Source: Pseudoxanthomonas sp. GM95
Lineage (GTDB): Bacteria; Pseudomonadota; Gammaproteobacteria; Xanthomonadales; Xanthomonadaceae
Length of the DNA stretch: 64,000 bases
Direction: 5' to 3'
Assembly: GCF_900109775.1 (NCBI RefSeq)
Contig: NZ_FOAX01000001.1
Location: 868,001 to 932,000, forward strand
Shown: positions 20,270 to 32,210 of the stretch, piece by piece
Layout: each line of letters starts with the position of its first letter
How positions within the stretch are numbered: the first letter of the stretch is position 1
Position numbers and translations under genes: made by a program
The notes under the pieces: generated by a model
Databases searched by the model: none
What the model was told of the DNA's origin: nothing
The model's input: only the letters and a program-made list of their open reading frames with translations

Positions 20270-20743
20270 ATGCTGCATATGTTTTCCCGGCCCGCGCTGG
20301 CGGGCACGCTTGCCATCGCGCTTTTGTCGGGTTGCGCGACCGGTACCGGCCTCAACGACGCGCAGCGCCTGGCGCTGTATCGCGAACATGCCGGCGAGCC
20401 GCAGCGCGATTTCAGCTACGCACGCCAACTCACTGGCTGGACCGCGCTGGGTGATGACGGGCTGGCCGTGTGGACCAAGCCCAACGAGGCCTACCTGCTC
20501 GAGTTCGGCGGCGGTGGCTGCAGGGACCTGGACGCGGCCTCGACCATCCTGATCACCAATCTTCTCGGCCAAGTGTCTGCAGGCCTGGACCGTGTGCAGG
20601 TATTGAATCGTCCGTCCGGCTTCAACGTGGCGTGCCGTATCCAGACGATCCGTAAGCTGGATACCAAGGCGCTGCGCGCCTCGGAGAAGGCGTTGCGCGA
20701 AGCGCGCGTCGCCGAGCGCGATGCGGTGCCGGCGGCGGACTGA
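20270..20743 (+). CDS. DUF6491-like lipoprotein, second copy
   Basis: A 157-residue paralogue of the preceding protein, aligned over its whole length: lipobox LLSGC, LNDAQRLALYREHAGEP, YARQLTGWTALGDDGLAVWTKP, NEAYLLEFGG, two matching Cys (GGC and VAC) and the end RIQTIRKLDTKALRASEKALREA. It begins 75 bases after the first copy, so the pair looks like a tandem duplication that has since diverged. It converges with yggX with six bases between the stops. Confidence 0.8.
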   Translation: MLHMFSRPALAGTLAIALLSGCATGTGLNDAQRLALYREHAGEPQRDFSYARQLTGWTALGDDGLAVWTKPNEAYLLEFGGGGCRDLDAASTILITNLLGQVSAGLDRVQVLNRPSGFNVACRIQTIRKLDTKALRASEKALREARVAERDAVPAAD

Positions 20744-20749
20744 GGAGGA

Positions 20750-21028
20750 TCAGGCCTCGTCGCCGGGCGCGACGTAGCCGGCCGGCTTATCGGTCTCGCC
20801 GCCGAACAGGAATTTGCGCAGTTCGGCTTCGAGGAAGGCGCGGTCCTTGGGCGTGCGCGGCGAAAGGCGGTTTTCGTTGATCAGCATGGTCTGCTGCGCC
20901 AGCCACGCGGCCCAGCCGGCCTTGCCGACGTTGGCGAAAATCTGCTGGCCCAGTTCGCCGGGGTAGGGGACGTAGTCCAGGCCTTCGGTTTCTTTTTTCT
21001 CGTACTGGCAGAACACGGTGCGGGGCAT
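20750..21028 (-). CDS. yggX: Probable Fe(2+)-trafficking protein YggX
   Basis: A 92-residue cytoplasmic protein, the standard family length. It starts with [19 protein letters not shown] (the conserved Cys7), then [21 protein letters not shown] and [20 protein letters not shown]. YggX is linked to protection of Fe-S clusters from oxidative damage. Its start lies one base after the mutY stop, and the mutY-yggX pairing is conserved in gammaproteobacteria: MutY itself carries a 4Fe-4S cluster. Confidence 0.95.
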   Translation of the reverse strand: MPRTVFCQYEKKETEGLDYVPYPGELGQQIFANVGKAGWAAWLAQQTMLINENRLSPRTPKDRAFLEAELRKFLFGGETDKPAGYVAPGDEA

Positions 21029-21029
21029 G

Positions 21030-22073
21030 TCAGGCATCCAGGAGTTTGCGGATGGGCGCAGGCAGGCCCAGCGTGGTGAGTTCGCCGGGTGTAACCCAAC
21101 GAAGATCGGCATTGTCACCTACCGCATCGCGCGGCGACAGGCGGCGCCAGCGCAGCGGCTGCATGTGCAGGCGGTAATGGGTGAAGGTGTGCGGCGTTTC
21201 GGCCAGTTCGTCGGCAGCGTCGAAGTCGCCTGTCAGATGCGCCTCGAACCACGCGCGCGCTGCCGTGGTGTCGTCCGCCTGCGGCAGCGACCACAGCCCC
21301 GACCAGATGCCGGTCGGCGGGCGTCGTTGCAGCAGCACGCGGCCTTGCGCGTCGAAGGCCATCAGCATCACGGCGCTGCGCTCGGGCAGCGGCTTGCCGG
21401 GCTTCGGCGTGGGCAGGGCTTCGGTGAGGCCGTCGCGGAAGGCGACGCAGTCGGTCGAGATGGGGCACAGCAGGCAGGACGGATTGGCCCGCGTGCATAG
21501 CGTTGCGCCGAAATCCATCTGCGCCTGCGTGTAGTCGGCCAGGCGGCCTTCGGGCACGTGTTGCACGTGGTCGATCGCCAGCGCCCACAGCTGTTTCTCG
21601 ATCGCCGGCAGGCCGGGCCAGCCGGCGATGCCGTGTACGCGCGACAGCACGCGCTTGACGTTGCCATCCATGATCGCGGCGCGGTCGTTCCAGGCCTGCG
21701 AGAGGATGGCGCCTGCGGTGCTGCGGCCGATGCCGGGCAGCGCGTGCAGCGCATCGAAGTCGCGCGGCATGTCGCCCTCATGCAGTTCGACGCAGCGCTT
21801 GGCTGCGGCATGCAGGTTGCGTGCGCGGGCGTAGTAGCCAAGACCGGCCCACTGCGCCATCACCTCGTCCGAGCTTGCGGAGGCCAGGTCCGGCAGCGTC
21901 GGGAACGCATGCAGGAAGCGCTCGAAGTACGGGATGACCACGCGCACCTGGGTCTGCTGCAGCATGATCTCCGACAGCCACACCCGGTACGGCGTGCGTG
22001 GATGCTGCCAGGGCAGGTCGTGACGACCGTGCTGGTCGAACCAGGTCAGAAGCTTGGTGGCGAAGGTGTCGAT
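21030..22073 (-). CDS. mutY: A/G-specific adenine DNA glycosylase MutY, start unresolved
   Basis: MutY removes adenine mispaired with 8-oxoguanine. Visible are [12 protein letters not shown], the catalytic Glu in [24 protein letters not shown], the helix-hairpin-helix [12 protein letters not shown], the catalytic Asp in MDGNVKRVL, the 4Fe-4S ligands with C-x6-C-x2-C-x5-C spacing, and a C-terminal NUDIX-like domain. The start is the problem: between the upstream TAA and the GTG at 21983 (inside the conserved core) the frame has no ATG, GTG or TTG, although similarity extends at least to 22073. An ATG at 22114 is out of frame by one base and would come into frame if the A5 run (22096-22100) had six bases. 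The 5' boundary given is by similarity only. Confidence 0.88.
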   Translation of the reverse strand: MDTFATKLLTWFDQHGRHDLPWQHPRTPYRVWLSEIMLQQTQVRVVIPYFERFLHAFPTLPDLASASSDEVMAQWAGLGYYARARNLHAAAKRCVELHEGDMPRDFDALHALPGIGRSTAGAILSQAWNDRAAIMDGNVKRVLSRVHGIAGWPGLPAIEKQLWALAIDHVQHVPEGRLADYTQAQMDFGATLCTRANPSCLLCPISTDCVAFRDGLTEALPTPKPGKPLPERSAVMLMAFDAQGRVLLQRRPPTGIWSGLWSLPQADDTTAARAWFEAHLTGDFDAADELAETPHTFTHYRLHMQPLRWRRLSPRDAVGDNADLRWVTPGELTTLGLPAPIRKLLDA

Positions 22074-22103
22074 GGGCTGGCTGGCTCGTGCTGGCTTTTT
22101 GAC

Positions 22104-22124
22104 CCTTCTCCCATCGGGAGAAGG
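22104..22124. repeat. REP-like palindrome before mutY
   Basis: CCTTCTCCC-ATC-GGGAGAAGG is a perfect 9-bp stem, a variant of the element at 22218-22256. Together they form a paired (BIME-like) arrangement between ftsY and mutY. Confidence 0.6.
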
Positions 22125-22217
22125 TGGCGCGAAGCGTCGGATATCGATGCCGCATACCTGCGGCTGAGGTCGGGCGAAGCCCTGTGCAGGTTGGAATTAC
22201 GAGAGGCTTCGCCTCGG

Positions 22218-22256
22218 ACCCTCACCCCAACCCCTCTCCCACGGGGAGAGGGGCTT
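22218..22256. repeat. REP-like element, copy 1
   Basis: A 39-base block: CCCTCACCCCAACCCCTC, then a CCCTCTCCC/GGGGAGAGGG hairpin. It is nearly identical to 23821-23859. It lies just after the ftsY stop. Confidence 0.75.
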
Positions 22257-22269
22257 CAGGCGCCAGGCG

Positions 22270-23700
22270 TCAAACGGCGCCCAGCGCTTCCGGCAGCAGC
22301 GCGTCGACAAAGGCTTCGGCGTCGAACACGCGCAGGTCTTCCGGGCGCTCGCCGATGCCGGCGTAGCGGATCGGAATGCCGAACTCACGCGCCAGCGCGA
22401 ACACCACGCCGCCCTTGGCGGTGCCGTCCAGCTTGGTCACCACCAGGCCGGTGACGCCGACCGCGGCATGGAACTGGCGCAGCTGTGAGAGCGCGTTCTG
22501 GCCGGTGGTGCCGTCGATGACCATCAGCACCTCGTGCGGGGCGCTTGCATCGACCTTGCCCAATACGCGGCGGATCTTGCCCAGCTCGTTCATCAGGCCG
22601 GTCTGGGTGTGCAGGCGGCCGGCAGTGTCAGCGATCAGGACCTGGGTGCCGCGCGCCTTGCCGGCCTGCAACGCGTCGAAGGCGACCGAGGCCGCATCGG
22701 CGTTTTGCCCCTGGGCCACGACGGTCACGCCGTTGCGCTCGCCCCAGGCCTGCAGCTGGGCCACGGCGGCGGCGCGGAAGGTGTCGCCGGCGGCCAGCAT
22801 CAGGCTGTAGCCGTCGTCCTTGAAGCGCTTGGCCAGCTTGCCGATGGTGGTGGTCTTGCCGACGCCGTTGACGCCCACGGTCAGCACCACGAAGGGCTGG
22901 GCGTCGCGGTCGATGACCAGCGGCACGGCGACCGGCTTGAGGATGGCGATCAGCTCGGCGCGCAACGCCTGTAGCAGGGCCTGCGCATCGGCGAACTCGC
23001 GCGCCTTCATGCGCTTGCGCAGGGACTCGACCAGCGCGGTGGTCGCGCCGACGCCGACATCGGCGGTGATCAACGCGGTTTCGATTTCGTCCAGCAGGTC
23101 GTCATCGAGCTTGGGGTTGCGCGAGAACAGGCCGCCGAAACTCTTGGCGAACACGCTGCCGCGCAGGCGCTCGCGCCAGCCCGGCTTGCCGGCCGGCGCG
23201 GCCGGCTTCTCGGTGGTGGCGTAGCTGGGGGCGGGCGCCGATTCGATCACCGGGGCGGGAACCGGAGCCTGCACGGGGGGCGCCACCACAGGCGCGGCCA
23301 CGACAGGTGCGGCCACGACAGGTGCGACCGCCGCCGGCTGCGGTGTTGGTGCAGGTGCGGATACGACCGGCACAGGCTGCGGTTCGGTCGCCACCGGCGT
23401 GGCCGGCACGGGCGCCGGCTCCGCGCGTTGCGGTGAGGGCGCCGGGACCACGAAGTCAGGCTGGCTGTCGTTGGCCGGGGCGAAGGTCTGGGTGTCCGGC
23501 GTCTGCGGCGGCGGTGCGGTTTCGGCCGGCAGAGCCTGGCGGGCCTGCTCGATCGCAGCAGCGGCGTCGTCGGCCTGCGGTGCGGCCGGACGTGCGTCCG
23601 GGAAGGCCGCGGCCAGCTCCTCCACGCTGTAGCGCCGGGTGCTGCCGTCCTGGCTGGACGACGCGTCCTCGGGCTTCTTGCGACGGAAAAAACTGACCAT
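22270..23700 (-). CDS. ftsY: Signal recognition particle receptor FtsY
   Basis: FtsY is the membrane-associated GTPase that receives SRP-ribosome complexes and delivers them to the SecYEG translocon. The 476 residues comprise an acidic/low-complexity A region rich in Ala, Pro and Val (about residues 60-165, with repeats of VVAAP), then the N domain and the G domain. GTPase motifs are GVNGVGKTTTIGKLA, DTAGR, TKLDGTAKGG and the end GERPEDLRVFDAEAFVDALL. The start at 23700 (MVSFFRRKKPEDAS, a basic membrane-binding N-terminus) is preferred to 23745. REP-like elements flank the gene on both sides. Confidence 0.97.
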   Translation of the reverse strand: MVSFFRRKKPEDASSSQDGSTRRYSVEELAAAFPDARPAAPQADDAAAAIEQARQALPAETAPPPQTPDTQTFAPANDSQPDFVVPAPSPQRAEPAPVPATPVATEPQPVPVVSAPAPTPQPAAVAPVVAAPVVAAPVVAPPVQAPVPAPVIESAPAPSYATTEKPAAPAGKPGWRERLRGSVFAKSFGGLFSRNPKLDDDLLDEIETALITADVGVGATTALVESLRKRMKAREFADAQALLQALRAELIAILKPVAVPLVIDRDAQPFVVLTVGVNGVGKTTTIGKLAKRFKDDGYSLMLAAGDTFRAAAVAQLQAWGERNGVTVVAQGQNADAASVAFDALQAGKARGTQVLIADTAGRLHTQTGLMNELGKIRRVLGKVDASAPHEVLMVIDGTTGQNALSQLRQFHAAVGVTGLVVTKLDGTAKGGVVFALAREFGIPIRYAGIGERPEDLRVFDAEAFVDALLPEALGAV

Positions 23701-23820
23701 GTGCAGCCTTGGAATGGGGGCAGAAAAGAGCGGAAATGCTAACACCGGGGTCTGGAACGCCCGGTGTGGACTAAAAGGTCTGGGGTAATGCGCGGGCGGG
23801 AACTTCAGCGTCTGCGCCGA

Positions 23821-23859
23821 ACCCTCACCCCAACCCCTCTCCCGGGGGAGAGGGGCTCA
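23821..23859. repeat. REP-like element, copy 2
   Basis: Same family as 22218-22256: the leading ACCCTCACCCCAACCCC is identical, followed by a CCTCTCCC/GGGAGAGG hairpin with a shorter loop. It is located between the htpG stop and the ftsY start. Confidence 0.75.
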
Positions 23860-23900
23860 AACCAGCGCAGCTCCTCCTTGAAGTGGGGAGCCTTGGGGCC

Positions 23901-25811
<1,911 letters not shown>

Positions 25812-25874
25812 CGTGTTGCTACTCCTGCGTCGAAGGCGAAAAAGGTCGGCGCACGTGGCGCCACGGCAGCACGG

Positions 25875-25901
25875 GTGCGGGCCGTGGGAGCGATTTTCAA
25901 G
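25875..25901 (-). promoter_or_regulatory. Heat-shock (sigma-32-like) promoter of htpG
   Basis: On the minus strand, a perfect -35 CTTGAAA is followed after 13 bases by CCCGCAC (consensus CCCATNT). The spacing and the target gene both fit sigma-32; the -10 match is only partial. Confidence 0.55.
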
Positions 25902-26035
25902 GCGCGCGCCGCAGATCATCGGGCGCGGCGGGCTATCATCGCGGCCCGCCGAACTGCCCCGGAATGCCCGTTGCGCCAGCGTCCTGCCCCGATCCGAAGC
26001 CTGATTTACATGGCCGCACGCCGGATCGGCGCCGC

Positions 26036-27156
<1,121 letters not shown>

Positions 27157-27212
27157 CTCCCGTTTTCCCCCACCACTCAACGACCTGAAAGATCCAACCG
27201 GAGGCTGCACCC

Positions 27213-27713
27213 ATGAAGTCCACCAACCGCCTGCTCCTGGCCGCCTGCCTGGGCATGTCCATCGTGTCCCTGGCCGCCTGCAAGAAGGAAGAGGCCACCG
27301 CGCAGCCGGCCGAAGCCGCCGCCATGACCGCGCCGACGGGCACCGATGACGCCGCGTGGAAGAAGTACCTCTCCGACGTCGTGCCGCGCAACATGGGCAC
27401 GATCGCCAACGCGCCGATCATGTACTACCTGCCGGCCGAGACCGATGCCGACTTCCAGGGCAAGTACGACCGTCTGGCCGAGCAGGTCGGCAACGCCGTC
27501 CAGCGCGGTGTGACCTCCGGCAACATGGTGGCCTTCGGTTCGCCGGCCAGCGCCAAGATGGGTGACCTGATCGTCGCTTCGTTCGCCAAGGCCGCACCGG
27601 GTTCGTTCAAGGGCGCACGCGTGCTGTTCGTCGGCGCCGCTGCCGACAACGACCGCATCAAGGCCGCGATCGAGCCGACCAACGCCGACTACGTGTTCGT
27701 CGAAGCCAAGTGA
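27213..27713 (+). CDS. Lipoprotein of unknown function
   Basis: A 166-residue protein with the signal peptide MKSTNRLLLAACLGMSIVSL and lipobox SLAAC, a short charged linker (KKEEATAQPAEAA) and a globular domain with KKYLSDVVPRNMGTI, YYLPAETDADFQGKYDRL and a nucleotide-loop-like GARVLFVGAAADNDRI. I do not recognise a named domain. It lies between coaD and the ferredoxin but ends in its own terminator, so it is probably a separate unit; the ribosome binding site GGAGG precedes the ATG. Confidence 0.8.
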   Translation: MKSTNRLLLAACLGMSIVSLAACKKEEATAQPAEAAAMTAPTGTDDAAWKKYLSDVVPRNMGTIANAPIMYYLPAETDADFQGKYDRLAEQVGNAVQRGVTSGNMVAFGSPASAKMGDLIVASFAKAAPGSFKGARVLFVGAAADNDRIKAAIEPTNADYVFVEAK

Positions 27714-27722
27714 CGCTGCGAC

Positions 27723-27749
27723 GCGCAGCCGCTTCGCGGCTGCGCCTTT
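27723..27749 (+). terminator. Rho-independent terminator
   Basis: A 10-bp GC stem (GCGCAGCCGC with complement) and TTC loop, followed by CTTT, six bases after the lipoprotein stop. Confidence 0.75.
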
Positions 27750-27757
27750 GTCGCAAC

Positions 27758-27784
27758 GTCATCCCCGCGAAAGCGGGGATCTAG
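27758..27784. repeat. Dispersed palindromic repeat (ATCCCCGC-GAAA-GCGGGGAT)
   Basis: An 8-bp perfect stem with GAAA loop, preceded by GTC and followed by CTAG. It matches the widespread proteobacterial intergenic repeat whose translation gives the spurious RHPRESGD peptide. Confidence 0.6.
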
Positions 27785-27814
27785 CGCCGTTGCGGTTGCC
27801 AGTAGCGCCAAGCC

Positions 27815-27846
27815 AAAACCCCAGCCATCACCCGGCTGGGGTTTTT
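27815..27846 (+). terminator. Second rho-independent terminator
   Basis: The stem AAAACCCCAGCC/GGCTGGGGTTTT has a 7-base loop and a T5 run on the plus strand. It isolates the ferredoxin gene from upstream transcription and could act in both directions. Confidence 0.8.
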
Positions 27847-27925
27847 GCGTTCCACCGGCCCGGCTTGCCTGCGCGCGCGGCGTTCCCCATCCTGTCCAGG
27901 TACTTTTCCCGATGTTCCCGTTCCC

Positions 27926-28174
27926 ATGTCGCTGAAGATCAACTCCCTGTGCGTCAACTGCGACGTCTGCGAGCCGGCCTGTCCCAACCAGGCGATCTCG
28001 ATGGGCGAAGACATTTATGTCATCGATCCGGCACGTTGCACCGAATGTGTCGGCCACTATGACGAAGCGCAATGTGTGGTCGTCTGTCCAGTTGAGTGCA
28101 TCGACCCGGACCCGGCGTATCCTGAGAGCCGGGAGGACCTGCTGGCCAAGCTCCAGCGCCTGCAGGGCGGTTGA
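27926..28174 (+). CDS. 4Fe-4S dicluster ferredoxin, YfhL type
   Basis: An 82-residue soluble electron carrier with two cluster-binding motifs: CVNCDVCEPACPNQ (C-x2-C-x2-C-x3-C-P) and CTECVGHYDEAQCVVVCPVECI, where the long insertion between the second and third Cys is typical of the YfhL/FdxA-like group. It is downstream of coaD, as in Pseudomonas and other gammaproteobacteria. The ATG at 27926 gives MSLKINSLC; the longer frame upstream runs into a terminator. Confidence 0.94.
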   Translation: MSLKINSLCVNCDVCEPACPNQAISMGEDIYVIDPARCTECVGHYDEAQCVVVCPVECIDPDPAYPESREDLLAKLQRLQGG

Positions 28175-28203
28175 AGCCGCCCGGCCCTTATCTTGGAGAG
28201 TGC

Positions 28204-29943
28204 GTGAAATTTTTTAGCGTGATTGCCGTCGCCCTGACGGTTGTTCTACCGGCCGCTGCCAGTGCGCAGCAGGCGTCCACCGCGGCCCCGGCCGCGCATC
28301 CGCCCGGCGCGGCCATCGCCTCCGGGCACAAGCTGGCCACCGAGGCCGGCCTGCAGATCATCCGCGAAGGCGGCAATGCGTTCGACGCCGCGGTCGCGGT
28401 GTCCTCCACGCTGGGCGTGGTCGAGCCGATCAGCTCGGGCCTGGGCGGCGGCGGGTTCTTCCTGCTGCACGATGCCAAGACCGGCAAGGACGTGATGCTG
28501 GACGCGCGCGAGTACGCGCCCGAATCGGCCTCGCCCGACAAATACCTGGACAAGGACGGCAAGCTGGACCCGGCCAAGTCGATCAACGGCCCGTGGTCGG
28601 CCGGCATTCCCGGCCTGCCGGCCGCGCTGGTGGAGCTGGCGACCAAGCACGGCAAGCTGCCGCTCAAGCAGTCGCTGGCCCCGGCGATCAAGATCGCCAC
28701 CGAGGGCTTCCCGGTCTATGACCGCATGTCCAAGGGCTACGCCCAGCGGGCGAGCGAGATGGAGAAGTACCCGGGTACGCGCGAGGTCTACCTGCGCAAC
28801 GGCAAGCCGATCCAGACCGGCGACCTGTTCAAGCAGCCCGAGCTGGCCCACACCCTGACCCTGCTGGCTGAGAAGGGCCGCGACGGCTTCTACAAGGGTG
28901 CCACCGCCAAGAAGCTGCTGGCTGGCGTCAAGGCCGCCGGCGGTGCGTGGACCGCCGAGGAGCTGGCCAACTACCAGGTCAAGGAACGCGCCCCGATCGA
29001 GTTCGACTACAAAGGCTGGAAGATCACCACCGTGCCGCCGCCGTCTTCCGGTGGCATCGCGCTGGCCGAGATGCTGCAGATCCTGGAAGGCTACGACCTC
29101 AAGAACATGGATCCGGTGCACCGCACGCACCTTGTGGTGGAAGCCATGCGCCGCGCCTACCGCGACCGCACCTTTTTCCTGGGCGATCCTGACTTCACCA
29201 CCATTCCGCAGAAGGTGCTGCTGAGCAAGGATTACGCGCTGGGCCTGCGCTCGACCATCAACCCGGAAAAGGCCACGCCGAGCGACCTGCTGTCGGGTAA
29301 TCCGACCCCGCTGGAAGACGACGAGACCACGCACTTCTCGATCATCGATGCCGAAGGCAATCGGGTCGGCGCCACCCAGACGGTCAACCTGCTGTACGGC
29401 TCGGGGCTCATCCCGAAGGGCACCGGCGTGTTGCTCAACGATGAGATGGACGACTTCGCGCTGAAGCCGGGTACGCCTAACTCCTTCGGCGTGATGGGCT
29501 ACGAGGCCAACGCGCCCAAGCCGGGCAAGCGTCCGCTCAGCTCGATGTCGCCCACCTTCATGGACAGCGCCGACAAGGCCGTGGTGCTGGGCACGCCGGG
29601 CGGCAGCCGCATCATCACCATGGTGCTGCTGGGCATCCTGGGCTACGACGATGGCCTGACCGCGCAGCAGGTTGCCGCGCTGCCGCGCTATCACCACCAG
29701 TGGCTGCCGGACCTGATCGAAGCCGAAAGCGGCACCTTCGACGACGCCACCGCGCGCGGCCTGGCCGAGATGGGTCACAAGCTCAAGCTACCGGGCAACA
29801 CGGCCGAAGGCGGTCGTGGTTCCAGCCACGTGTGGGGCAACCTGCAGACCGTGGAATGGGACAAGAAGACCAACACGCTCAGTGGTGGCAGCGACCCGCG
29901 CAACGAAGTGGGCGCGGCCGAAGTGCTGCCCAGCACGCCGTAA
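28204..29943 (+). CDS. ggt: Gamma-glutamyltransferase, periplasmic
   Basis: GGT cleaves glutathione and other gamma-glutamyl compounds in the periplasm and matures by self-cleavage. The 579 residues begin with a signal peptide ([21 protein letters not shown]). The autocleavage site is [11 protein letters not shown], making Thr375 the nucleophile and new N-terminus of the small subunit. Other motifs are [30 protein letters not shown] and [13 protein letters not shown]. The GTG at 28204, with GGAG 6 bases upstream, is chosen because it starts the signal peptide; an upstream TTG overlaps the ferredoxin. Confidence 0.96.
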   Translation: MKFFSVIAVALTVVLPAAASAQQASTAAPAAHPPGAAIASGHKLATEAGLQIIREGGNAFDAAVAVSSTLGVVEPISSGLGGGGFFLLHDAKTGKDVMLDAREYAPESASPDKYLDKDGKLDPAKSINGPWSAGIPGLPAALVELATKHGKLPLKQSLAPAIKIATEGFPVYDRMSKGYAQRASEMEKYPGTREVYLRNGKPIQTGDLFKQPELAHTLTLLAEKGRDGFYKGATAKKLLAGVKAAGGAWTAEELANYQVKERAPIEFDYKGWKITTVPPPSSGGIALAEMLQILEGYDLKNMDPVHRTHLVVEAMRRAYRDRTFFLGDPDFTTIPQKVLLSKDYALGLRSTINPEKATPSDLLSGNPTPLEDDETTHFSIIDAEGNRVGATQTVNLLYGSGLIPKGTGVLLNDEMDDFALKPGTPNSFGVMGYEANAPKPGKRPLSSMSPTFMDSADKAVVLGTPGGSRIITMVLLGILGYDDGLTAQQVAALPRYHHQWLPDLIEAESGTFDDATARGLAEMGHKLKLPGNTAEGGRGSSHVWGNLQTVEWDKKTNTLSGGSDPRNEVGAAEVLPSTP

Positions 29944-29966
29944 GGCAGGGCTGCCACGCAACACCG

Positions 29967-29996
29967 AAAAAGGCGACGCATCTGCGTCGCCTTTTT
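29967..29996. terminator. Rho-independent terminator after ggt
   Basis: AAAAAGGCGACG pairs with CGTCGCCTTTTT around a small loop, giving T5 on the plus strand and A5 before the stem. Confidence 0.9.
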
Positions 29997-30061
29997 CATG
30001 GCTGGGCTTGCGCGGCGCAGGCGCGCATCATGGCGGCCTGACCTTTGGGAGGAGGCCACGC

Positions 30062-30955
30062 ATGCAACTCTGGTCCATCACCGGCAATTCGCAGAAGCTC
30101 GATGGCGGAGCGATGTTCGGCAATGCGCCGCGCGCGCTGTGGGCGCGCTGGGCGCCGCCGGATGCGCAGAACCGCATCGACCTGGCCTGCCGCGCGCTGC
30201 TGGCCACGCCGGTCAACGGCAAGACGGTGCTGTTCGAAACCGGCATCGGCGCGTTCTTCGAACCTAAGCTGCGCGAGCGCTACGGCGTGGTCGAATCCGA
30301 CCACGTGCTGCTGGACTCGCTGGCGCAGGCCGGCTTCTCGCACGAGGACATCGATGTGGTGGTGCTGAGCCACCTGCATTTCGATCACGCCGGCGGGCTG
30401 CTGGCGCCGTGGGCCGAAGGCCAGTCGCCGCGCCTGCTGTTTCCCAACGCGACCTTTGTGGTCGGCGCGCAGCATTGGGCGCGTGCCAAGGTGCCGCATC
30501 CGCGCGATCGGGCGAGTTTCATTCCCGGATTGCCGGACCTGCTGGAAGCCAGCGGCCGGCTTGAAATCGTCGAGGGCGAACATTCGCAGGCGCTGGGCGA
30601 GGCGGTGCGCTTCACCTTCAGCGATGGCCATACGCCCGGGCTGATGCTGGCCGAGATCGTCGGGCCGGTCGAAGTGGCTGATGGCGCCACGCAGGGTGGC
30701 GTGGCGTTCTGTGCCGACCTGATTCCCGGGCGCTTCTGGGTGCACGTGCCGATCACGATGGGTTACGACCGCAATGCCGAGCTGCTGATCGACGAGAAGC
30801 GCGCGTTCCTGGAGGACGCGCTGGCGCGCGAGGTGCGGCTGTTCTTCACCCACGACACCGACTGCGCGCTGGCGACGGTGACGCGTGATGAGAAGGGGCG
30901 CTTCGGGACGGCGGATGAAGTCGCTGTGCTGGTCGCGCAGCCGTTGGCCGCTTAG
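30062..30955 (+). CDS. Metallo-beta-lactamase-fold hydrolase
   Basis: A 297-residue cytoplasmic protein with the zinc motif HLHFDH at residues 104-109 (His104, His106, Asp108, His109), a third His in FSDGHTPG, an Asp in FCADLIPG and a late His in FFTHDTD. The N-terminus with [21 protein letters not shown] resembles the quinolinase/lactonase-like branch of the fold. The substrate cannot be inferred. GGAGGAGG lies 8 bases before the ATG, and the gene is isolated between terminators and repeats. Confidence 0.88.
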   Translation: MQLWSITGNSQKLDGGAMFGNAPRALWARWAPPDAQNRIDLACRALLATPVNGKTVLFETGIGAFFEPKLRERYGVVESDHVLLDSLAQAGFSHEDIDVVVLSHLHFDHAGGLLAPWAEGQSPRLLFPNATFVVGAQHWARAKVPHPRDRASFIPGLPDLLEASGRLEIVEGEHSQALGEAVRFTFSDGHTPGLMLAEIVGPVEVADGATQGGVAFCADLIPGRFWVHVPITMGYDRNAELLIDEKRAFLEDALAREVRLFFTHDTDCALATVTRDEKGRFGTADEVAVLVAQPLAA

Positions 30956-30960
30956 AAAAC

Positions 30961-31030
30961 TGTGGGAGCCGCTTCAGTGGCGATGAGGCTTTGTCGATCA
31001 AGCCTCATCGCTGCTGAAGCAGCTCCCACA
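30961..31030. repeat. Long palindromic REP family A, copy 1
   Basis: A 70-base inverted repeat starting TGTGGGAGCCGCTTCAGTGG and ending CTGAAGCAGCTCCCACA, with CGATGAGGCTT/AGCCTCATCG inside. It lies between convergent genes. Related copies are at 31461, 37617, 41350 and 48247. Confidence 0.85.
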
Positions 31031-31056
31031 TGGATGTCAGAAAAGTGCTTTAAGCC

Positions 31057-31350
31057 TCAGGACTTCTTGAGGCAGCTCGACATGAAGGTCTTGCGCGCGT
31101 CGCCGCTGAGCTTCTTGGTGGCCGCATCGGCGTTGCAGGTCTTCATGCGTTCCTGCGGGGTGCTGGCGGTGGCGGCCGCCGGCTTGGCGCTCAGGCAGGC
31201 CTTCTGCGCGGCCTTGTAGTCGTCGCCGGTCTTGCCCTTGTTCTTGGCCGAACACTCGGCCATGCGGGTCTGCGAACTGGACTGGGCCGCGGCGCTGAAG
31301 CTGGTGACGCTGGCCAGCACCAGGCAGACGATCAGGATCGAACGGGTCAT
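31057..31350 (-). CDS. psiF: PsiF repeat protein (phosphate-starvation-inducible type)
   Basis: A 97-residue exported protein: the signal peptide ends SAAAQ near residue 23, then come two PsiF repeats, MAECSAKNKGKTGDDYKAA with CLSAK and MKTCNADAATKKLSGDA with SCLKK. The paired Cys in each repeat suggest disulfides in the periplasm. In E. coli psiF is induced by phosphate starvation with phoA; its activity is unknown. It lies 1 kb from the phytase operon, which makes phosphate control plausible. Confidence 0.9.
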   Translation of the reverse strand: MTRSILIVCLVLASVTSFSAAAQSSSQTRMAECSAKNKGKTGDDYKAAQKACLSAKPAAATASTPQERMKTCNADAATKKLSGDARKTFMSSCLKKS

Positions 31351-31460
31351 GGCAGGACGCTCCGTAACGGATGGGTGGGGGCAGGGCGGATCCTACGCCT
31401 GCGCCCAGTGCCGTTGCATGGCAGCGATGCGACATGGGGCCCATCGCCCGTCGGAGGCCG

Positions 31461-31530
31461 TTGGGAAGCCCCCTCAGTGGCGATGAGGCTTTACAGGGAA
31501 GGCCTCATCGCTGCTGAAGCAGCTCCCACA
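31461..31530. repeat. REP family A, copy 2
   Basis: TTGGGAAGCC, CAGTGGCGATGAGGCTTT, then GGCCTCATCGCTGCTGAAGC and AGCTCCCACA: same family as copy 1, with a decayed left arm. A partial extra right arm (CAGCTCCCACA) follows at about 31535. Confidence 0.8.
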
Positions 31531-31577
31531 TTCAACAGCTCCCACAGGTAGCAGCCACTGCCAAACGCTGCAGTGCT

Positions 31578-32210
31578 TCAGCCCACGCGCGTGCCGAAGA
31601 TCCGGTCGCCGGCATCGCCCAGGCCGGGCAGGATGTAGCCCTTCTCGTTGAGGCGCTCGTCGATGGCGGCGGTGTAGACCTCGACATCCGGGTGCGCGGC
31701 TTCGAGCGCCTTGAGCCCTTCGGGCGCGGCGACCAGGAAGATGCCCTTGATTCGCCGCGCGCCGGCGCGCTTGAGCATGTCGATGGTGGCGATCAGGGTG
31801 CCGCCGGTGGCCAGCATCGGGTCCAGGATCAGCGCGTCGCGCTCCTCCAGGCGGCCGGTCAGGCGCTCGAAGTAGGGCACCGGCTGCAGGGTTTCCTCGT
31901 CGCGCTGCAGGCCGACCACGCTCACGCGCGCAGCCGGGATCAGCGCCAGCACGCCGGGCAGCATGCCCAGGCCCGCGCGCAGGATCGGCACCAGGGTGAT
32001 TTTGGCGCCGGCGATCTTCTGCACCTCCACCGGGCCGGCCCAGCCCTGCATGGTCTCGGTTTCGGTGTGCAGGTCGGCGGTGGCCTCGTAGGCCAGCAGC
32101 GTGCCCAGCTCGGTCACCAGCTCGCGGAAGCCCTTGGTGCTCAGGGATGCATCGCGCAGCAGGCCGATCTTGTGACGGACCAGGGGATGGCGGACTTCGA
32201 CGGTCTTCAT
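31578..32210 (-). CDS. upp: Uracil phosphoribosyltransferase
   Basis: Upp converts uracil and PRPP to UMP in pyrimidine salvage. The 210 residues match the family length, with [15 protein letters not shown] at the start, [11 protein letters not shown], the PRPP-binding loop [12 protein letters not shown] and the uracil-binding end [16 protein letters not shown]. The ATG at 32210 ([10 protein letters not shown]) is chosen over longer frames. It is divergent from the TonB receptor. Confidence 0.97.
   Translation of the reverse strand: MKTVEVRHPLVRHKIGLLRDASLSTKGFRELVTELGTLLAYEATADLHTETETMQGWAGPVEVQKIAGAKITLVPILRAGLGMLPGVLALIPAARVSVVGLQRDEETLQPVPYFERLTGRLEERDALILDPMLATGGTLIATIDMLKRAGARRIKGIFLVAAPEGLKALEAAHPDVEVYTAAIDERLNEKGYILPGLGDAGDRIFGTRVG

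Noticed and set aside
23270..23420. Repeated GCC/GGT-rich units suggesting a CRISPR or minisatellite
   Set aside because: They encode the Ala-Pro-Val linker of FtsY in frame; spacing and unit lengths do not fit a CRISPR array.
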